Assembly (NCBI GenBank): GCA_014885115.2
Contig: WKLE02000538.1
Span: 1-10,839, forward strand
Source of the DNA: Asterionellopsis glacialis
Taxonomy: Eukaryota > Bacillariophyta > Plagiogrammaphyceae > Rhaphoneidales > Asterionellopsidaceae
Length of the DNA: 10,839 nt
Reading direction: 5' to 3'
The notes under the pieces were generated by a model, which was given only the letters and a program-made list of their open reading frames with translations, made no database searches and was not told where the DNA came from. The stretch's first letter is position 1, and every line of letters starts with the position of its first letter. This document shows positions 7,776 to 10,839 of this stretch, one piece after another. Made by a program: the position numbers and the translations under genes.

Positions 7776-8377
7776 TTTGCATGCTTACAGAAATGGTTGT
7801 CTAGAGTTGGCACGATGAGTATAGCCAAGGATCTTGCTGATTCCACAAACAGTGTTTATACTTTGGCTTTCCGAGATTGGATACGTTGGGTGTTGAAAAT
7901 ATTTTGAAGGAGAAAAGGATTGAAGCAAATGAACATAATCTAAATGCATCACCAAGAGTGGACACTGCATTATTTTGAATGAAAACAAAAGCGACGCTTG
8001 AGATTGGAACTGATGTTGATGGCATATTTAAGATAATACTAAATAATGATAAAAAAGATTATTCATAGTTTACAAGAATATTTACCTCCTCTATTGGATC
8101 ATGCACAAATTTAATAACTTTAAATTATGGCTGAACTATCTGAATCGTCAAGAGATCAAAAGATGAAATAGTTCCATATTGTTCCTTCACATGTCTTCTG
8201 TGCCTCCTTCCTTTGTACCTTTAAAAATGAAGGTTGTATTCTATATTATAGATTGTCCTACATAACATGGAAGAATCTTGGACCTTTGTTTTCAGGAATT
8301 AGACTGGGAAACATGCACATTCATTGATAGATTGAAAAAAAGTATTTGACCTCATCTTTTGTATTACTAAGAAGGAT
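7776..8377. other. Ambiguous stretch with coding-like fragments, no intact gene
   Basis: On the plus strand a pyrimidine-rich tract ending CTTACAG at 7790 resembles a splice acceptor. It is followed by an open frame to a TGA at 7905, including MSIAKDLADSTNSVY. An overlapping frame continues with GVENILKEKRIEANEHN to a TGA at 7976 and then to about 8067. The minus strand is also open in two frames over 7785-8025. Neither strand gives an intact gene. The part from about 8070 to 8377 is A+T-rich and should include the 3' UTR of the next minus-strand gene. Confidence 0.3.
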
Positions 8378-10839
8378 TCAAAACCAGGACACCATTTGTG
8401 GTCCCAATGGATTTGTATTCAACAAATTACGACCTTGCCGTGGAATAATCTTCTCCACAGAGCGATTGTAAATTTCAGCATAATTGCCAACTGCTGCAAT
8501 TGCATGATGATGCGTATCCTTATATCTAGGTCCAAAACCTAATACCTCCACCATATCACCAGACTTCCGTTGAGTAATAAACTGCTCTTCTGCTATGATG
8601 GTTGCAGCAACTGTCCAGAACACAAAGTCAGAAAATTGAGCATCGTCTTCTCGTGTCACCATAGCAATACCCCCTTTCGGATTTTGGTGCCTGCATATTT
8701 TCAATCCATAATTAGAGACAAAAGCATAGAGCATATGGTTAGTATGATAAAGCTTTTTAATCCAATGATTGTGCAGGGACAAACAAAACAACTTACATAG
8801 CACCATCACCACCAACATCATCACTGCCGTAAAAGTAAGGCATTGAAAATGTAAAGCCCTTTCCTGTAGATTCTTCCTTCACATCGGATTCCAATGTGAT
8901 CCTACTGCCAGCAAAAACATCCACTTTCCCATCATCAAGTGCCTGATACCCACTCTTCTCACTCGTAACATTCACAAATACTACCTTACTTGTGTCGCCC
9001 TGAAAAAGGCTTGCAGATAATGCATAACAATAATCTGCATCCATGCCTTGCCACTGTGTCACATTTGTTGAGTTGTGTACAACAAGACTGCCAAACCCAT
9101 CCCGTTCCATAATGCCACATCGTATATTACCCCTGCCGTTAGTAATTTCAAAAATCTTAGACCCTTCAATAGGATTAGGAGCATCTAAAGATTCCTGTCC
9201 TAATGGATACGGATAATGAAGTCCTGTGCTGCCATTGTTTAGTGAGTTCATTCTGGAACTAGTTCTAGGACTGATGGGTTCCAAGTGTTTTTTGTAAAGA
9301 TCTCCATAGTTGCCTACTGCTTGAATTGCATTAACAAACATATTTTTGTATTCTTCGCCAAACACAGCTGTAGTCATAAAGTTCGATGCTGTGACGTTAG
9401 TAATGTTTTGTTCTTCTGCTGCTATAAGTGCCCTCATGACCCAGTTGACAAAATCAGAAAATTCAGGATCACCTTGACGAGTTGCCATAGAAATTGGCTC
9501 ATTGGTGAAATAGTTTATTCCCCTTGCGTAATCGCCGGTATAGTTTTTTTGTCTTAGGAAAAATTCTGAATTATCAAATACATACACTGTAATAACATTG
9601 CACCTGCCATCTAAGAACATTTGGTACATCTCATCGTAATCAGTAGCTCGCCTAATGTTGAAGTCATCAACATGATCAGTAATAAAGTCGTCACCCGTAG
9701 TCCCCCCAGGAGCACACACCCGAACTGCTTCACAGTTACCAAAATATGTATTGAGCCGATCCATACATTCAACATATTCAGGTATGCCTTCAAATACTAA
9801 GCTATTGTAAAGATAAGGTTCACTAAGGGTAAACCCAGTTTTTGTATCGCCCTGAAACATGTGAATCATGACAAAAGTGTTGTAAGCCGCACTGTAGGCT
9901 ACTAAATTTACATTTCAAAGAAAAATGTTCTGAACTAGAACTTACCAGATAAGCATCTCGATCCCTGAAATCGCGGATAGCCAGTATATCCAATAACAAA
10001 AACATCGTTTTTTGACAAATATGTGTGAGATTACGAAGGGCCCTACTTCAATCTTTAAAAAAGAAAATCCAGTAGTGACTCACATTGTATGCGTATTTCC
10101 CATCGTTAACAAATCAACCCTGCGATCCTTCTCCAGAGATACCCACCTTTCTCCTCCAGAAGTGCTTATTGCTTGAAATTTATCAGGATCGCCCAGAATA
10201 GCTGCTGCCATTGCACGACACTTTGGAATGTAAGGCACAGAGAAGAAATAAAATCAACAAAACCGTGAGACAGAGAAGATGGATTTTTTTCTAAATCATT
10301 GAACAAGTACTTTTGCAACGTACTAAGTCTATCTCAAGGGCGGGAACCCATTGAATACCACAGCGGACATAATCGTTGTTTTGAATGAGTTCGAGAGTTG
10401 GGAGGGGGTTGTGCGTTGGAGCTATAGTAGGACTGGCAGTTTGGACCACTTCTCTCGAGGACTTATCATCTCTGGTCAGACCCACAGAGAGTCCAATGAC
10501 TAAGCCTAGAGCAGTAAGTACCGAAAATGCCCAATAATAAATGCATCTTAATTGATTGGCTTTTTCTTCGTCATCATCAATTGTCATAACATCTGCTTGT
10601 GGTGCTTCTAATAGGACGTGACGGCGTATGTTAGCATGCAGCGCATCATCATCTATGACATCAACCCTAATATCTGGTATTACTTCAACGACAAATTCAT
10701 CTTGCTCTTCTATTGTAAAAGATTCCCATGCAGTACTTTGATGACTCCTGGATCCTCCTACAGCAAATGCACCAGGTTGGAGCATGTGGTTGCTTGCCCC
10801 CCGAGAGGCTTTTTGCGAGATGGTATCACCCTGAACAAA
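8378..10839 (-). CDS. Single-pass membrane protein with tandem AapJ/BztA-like amino-acid-binding domains (5' end outside window)
   Basis: I join five exons: 10839-10324, 10220-10084, 9964-9946, 9851-8797, 8690-8378. All junctions are GT-AG and keep frame, giving 661 residues from the Met at 10785. The frame stays open to the window edge, so the true start may be upstream. An acidic, disordered N-terminus (1-79) precedes one membrane helix (about 81-103), then a Pro/Thr linker and two SBP_bac_3-type domains (about 133-425 and 445-661). Family marks of AapJ/BztA-type binding proteins include EIDLCRAMAAAILGD, HTMDRD, VCAPGGTTGDDF, FLDGRC, DPEFSDFVNW with ALIAAEEQ, and AVGNYGDLYKKHLEPISPR, the last repeated in domain 2 as AVGNYAEIYNRSVEKIIPR. 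Eight N-glycosylation sequons occur, all beyond the helix, fitting an outside location. Domain 1 lacks about 17 residues after RCGI, and domain 2 lacks about 85 residues of its second lobe. Likely an amino-acid-sensing or capture receptor; ligand unknown. It ends in TGA at 8378-8380. Confidence 0.85.
8691..8796 (-). other. Intron 4 of the tandem binding-domain gene
   Basis: This 106-nt intron has donor GTAAGT at 8796 and acceptor ATGCAG ending at 8691. A perfect TACTAAC branch-point motif lies at 8738-8744, 47 nt before the acceptor. It is phase 2; the split ATG codon rejoins in frame. Domain 2 lacks most of its second lobe exactly at this junction. Confidence 0.85.
9852..9945 (-). other. Intron 3 of the tandem binding-domain gene
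   Basis: This 94-nt phase-0 intron has donor GTAAGT at 9945 and acceptor GTTTCAG ending at 9852. Splicing joins RDAYL to GDTKTGF, restoring the family sequence. Confidence 0.85.
9965..10083 (-). other. Intron 2 of the tandem binding-domain gene
   Basis: This 119-nt phase-2 intron has donor GTGAGT at 10083 and acceptor GATTTCAG ending at 9965. It leads into a 19-nt micro-exon (9964-9946) encoding the end of a split Met and then D-R-D-A-Y-L. Confidence 0.82.
10221..10323 (-). other. Intron 1 of the tandem binding-domain gene
   Basis: This 103-nt phase-0 intron has donor GTACGT at 10323 and acceptor TTCCAAAG ending at 10221. Joining gives EIDL-CRAMAAA, which matches the conserved GiDvDvCRA region of AapJ-like proteins and so supports the exact sites. 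Confidence 0.82.

Noticed and set aside
8378..8824. Separate small gene with a Leu/Val/His-rich start at 8824
   Set aside because: Its first part is intron 4 (GTAAGT to ATGCAG with a TACTAAC branch point); only the part from 8690 is coding and it belongs to the tandem binding-domain gene.
1..10839. CRISPR array, insertion sequence or prokaryotic operon
   Set aside because: There are no regularly spaced repeats with unique spacers and no transposase that I recognise; spliced genes and eukaryotic tRNA genes rule out a bacterial replicon.

Overview
The window looks like a nuclear segment of a diatom (stramenopile). Four observations point there: short GT-AG introns of 94-119 nt in an A+T-rich background; a pre-protein whose signal peptide ends at a T-N-A-F site followed by a plastid transit region; a type II membrane protein carrying bacterial-type amino-acid-binding domains; and eukaryotic-type tRNA genes with T-run terminators and no encoded CCA. 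I cannot assign the genus.

Layout from left to right. Positions 1-1468 are microsatellite-rich and hold at most decayed coding remnants. Positions 1469-2889 (minus) are the main exon of a compact ABCG-like ABC half-transporter; a plausible tiny first exon lies at 3216-3234, across a 326-nt intron that contains a 41-bp tandem duplication. Positions 3235-3749 contain a dense cluster of TACC/GGTA palindromes. Two nearly identical tRNA-Pro(TGG) genes face each other at 3750-3821 (+) and 4072-4143 (-). Positions 4799-6331 (+) are an intronless gene for a DUF4336 protein with ER, plastid and apparent twin-arginine (thylakoid lumen) targeting signals. Positions 6332-7247 hold nothing convincing. Positions 7248-7772 (minus) are a broken coding region with two frameshifts and internal stops, followed by an ambiguous stretch to about 8067. 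Positions 8378-10839 (minus) are a five-exon gene, open at the right edge, for a single-pass membrane protein whose outer part is a tandem pair of AapJ/BztA-like amino-acid-binding (SBP_bac_3 type) domains, each missing a different segment.

The genes lie on both strands with long A+T-rich spacers and show no operon-like arrangement. The ABC protein and the binding-domain protein both resemble parts of transport systems. They are 5 kb apart and the ABC protein is of an ABCG-like exporter type, so I do not claim they work together. The most interesting item is the receptor-like tandem binding protein, with the exon structure and lesions of its two domains.
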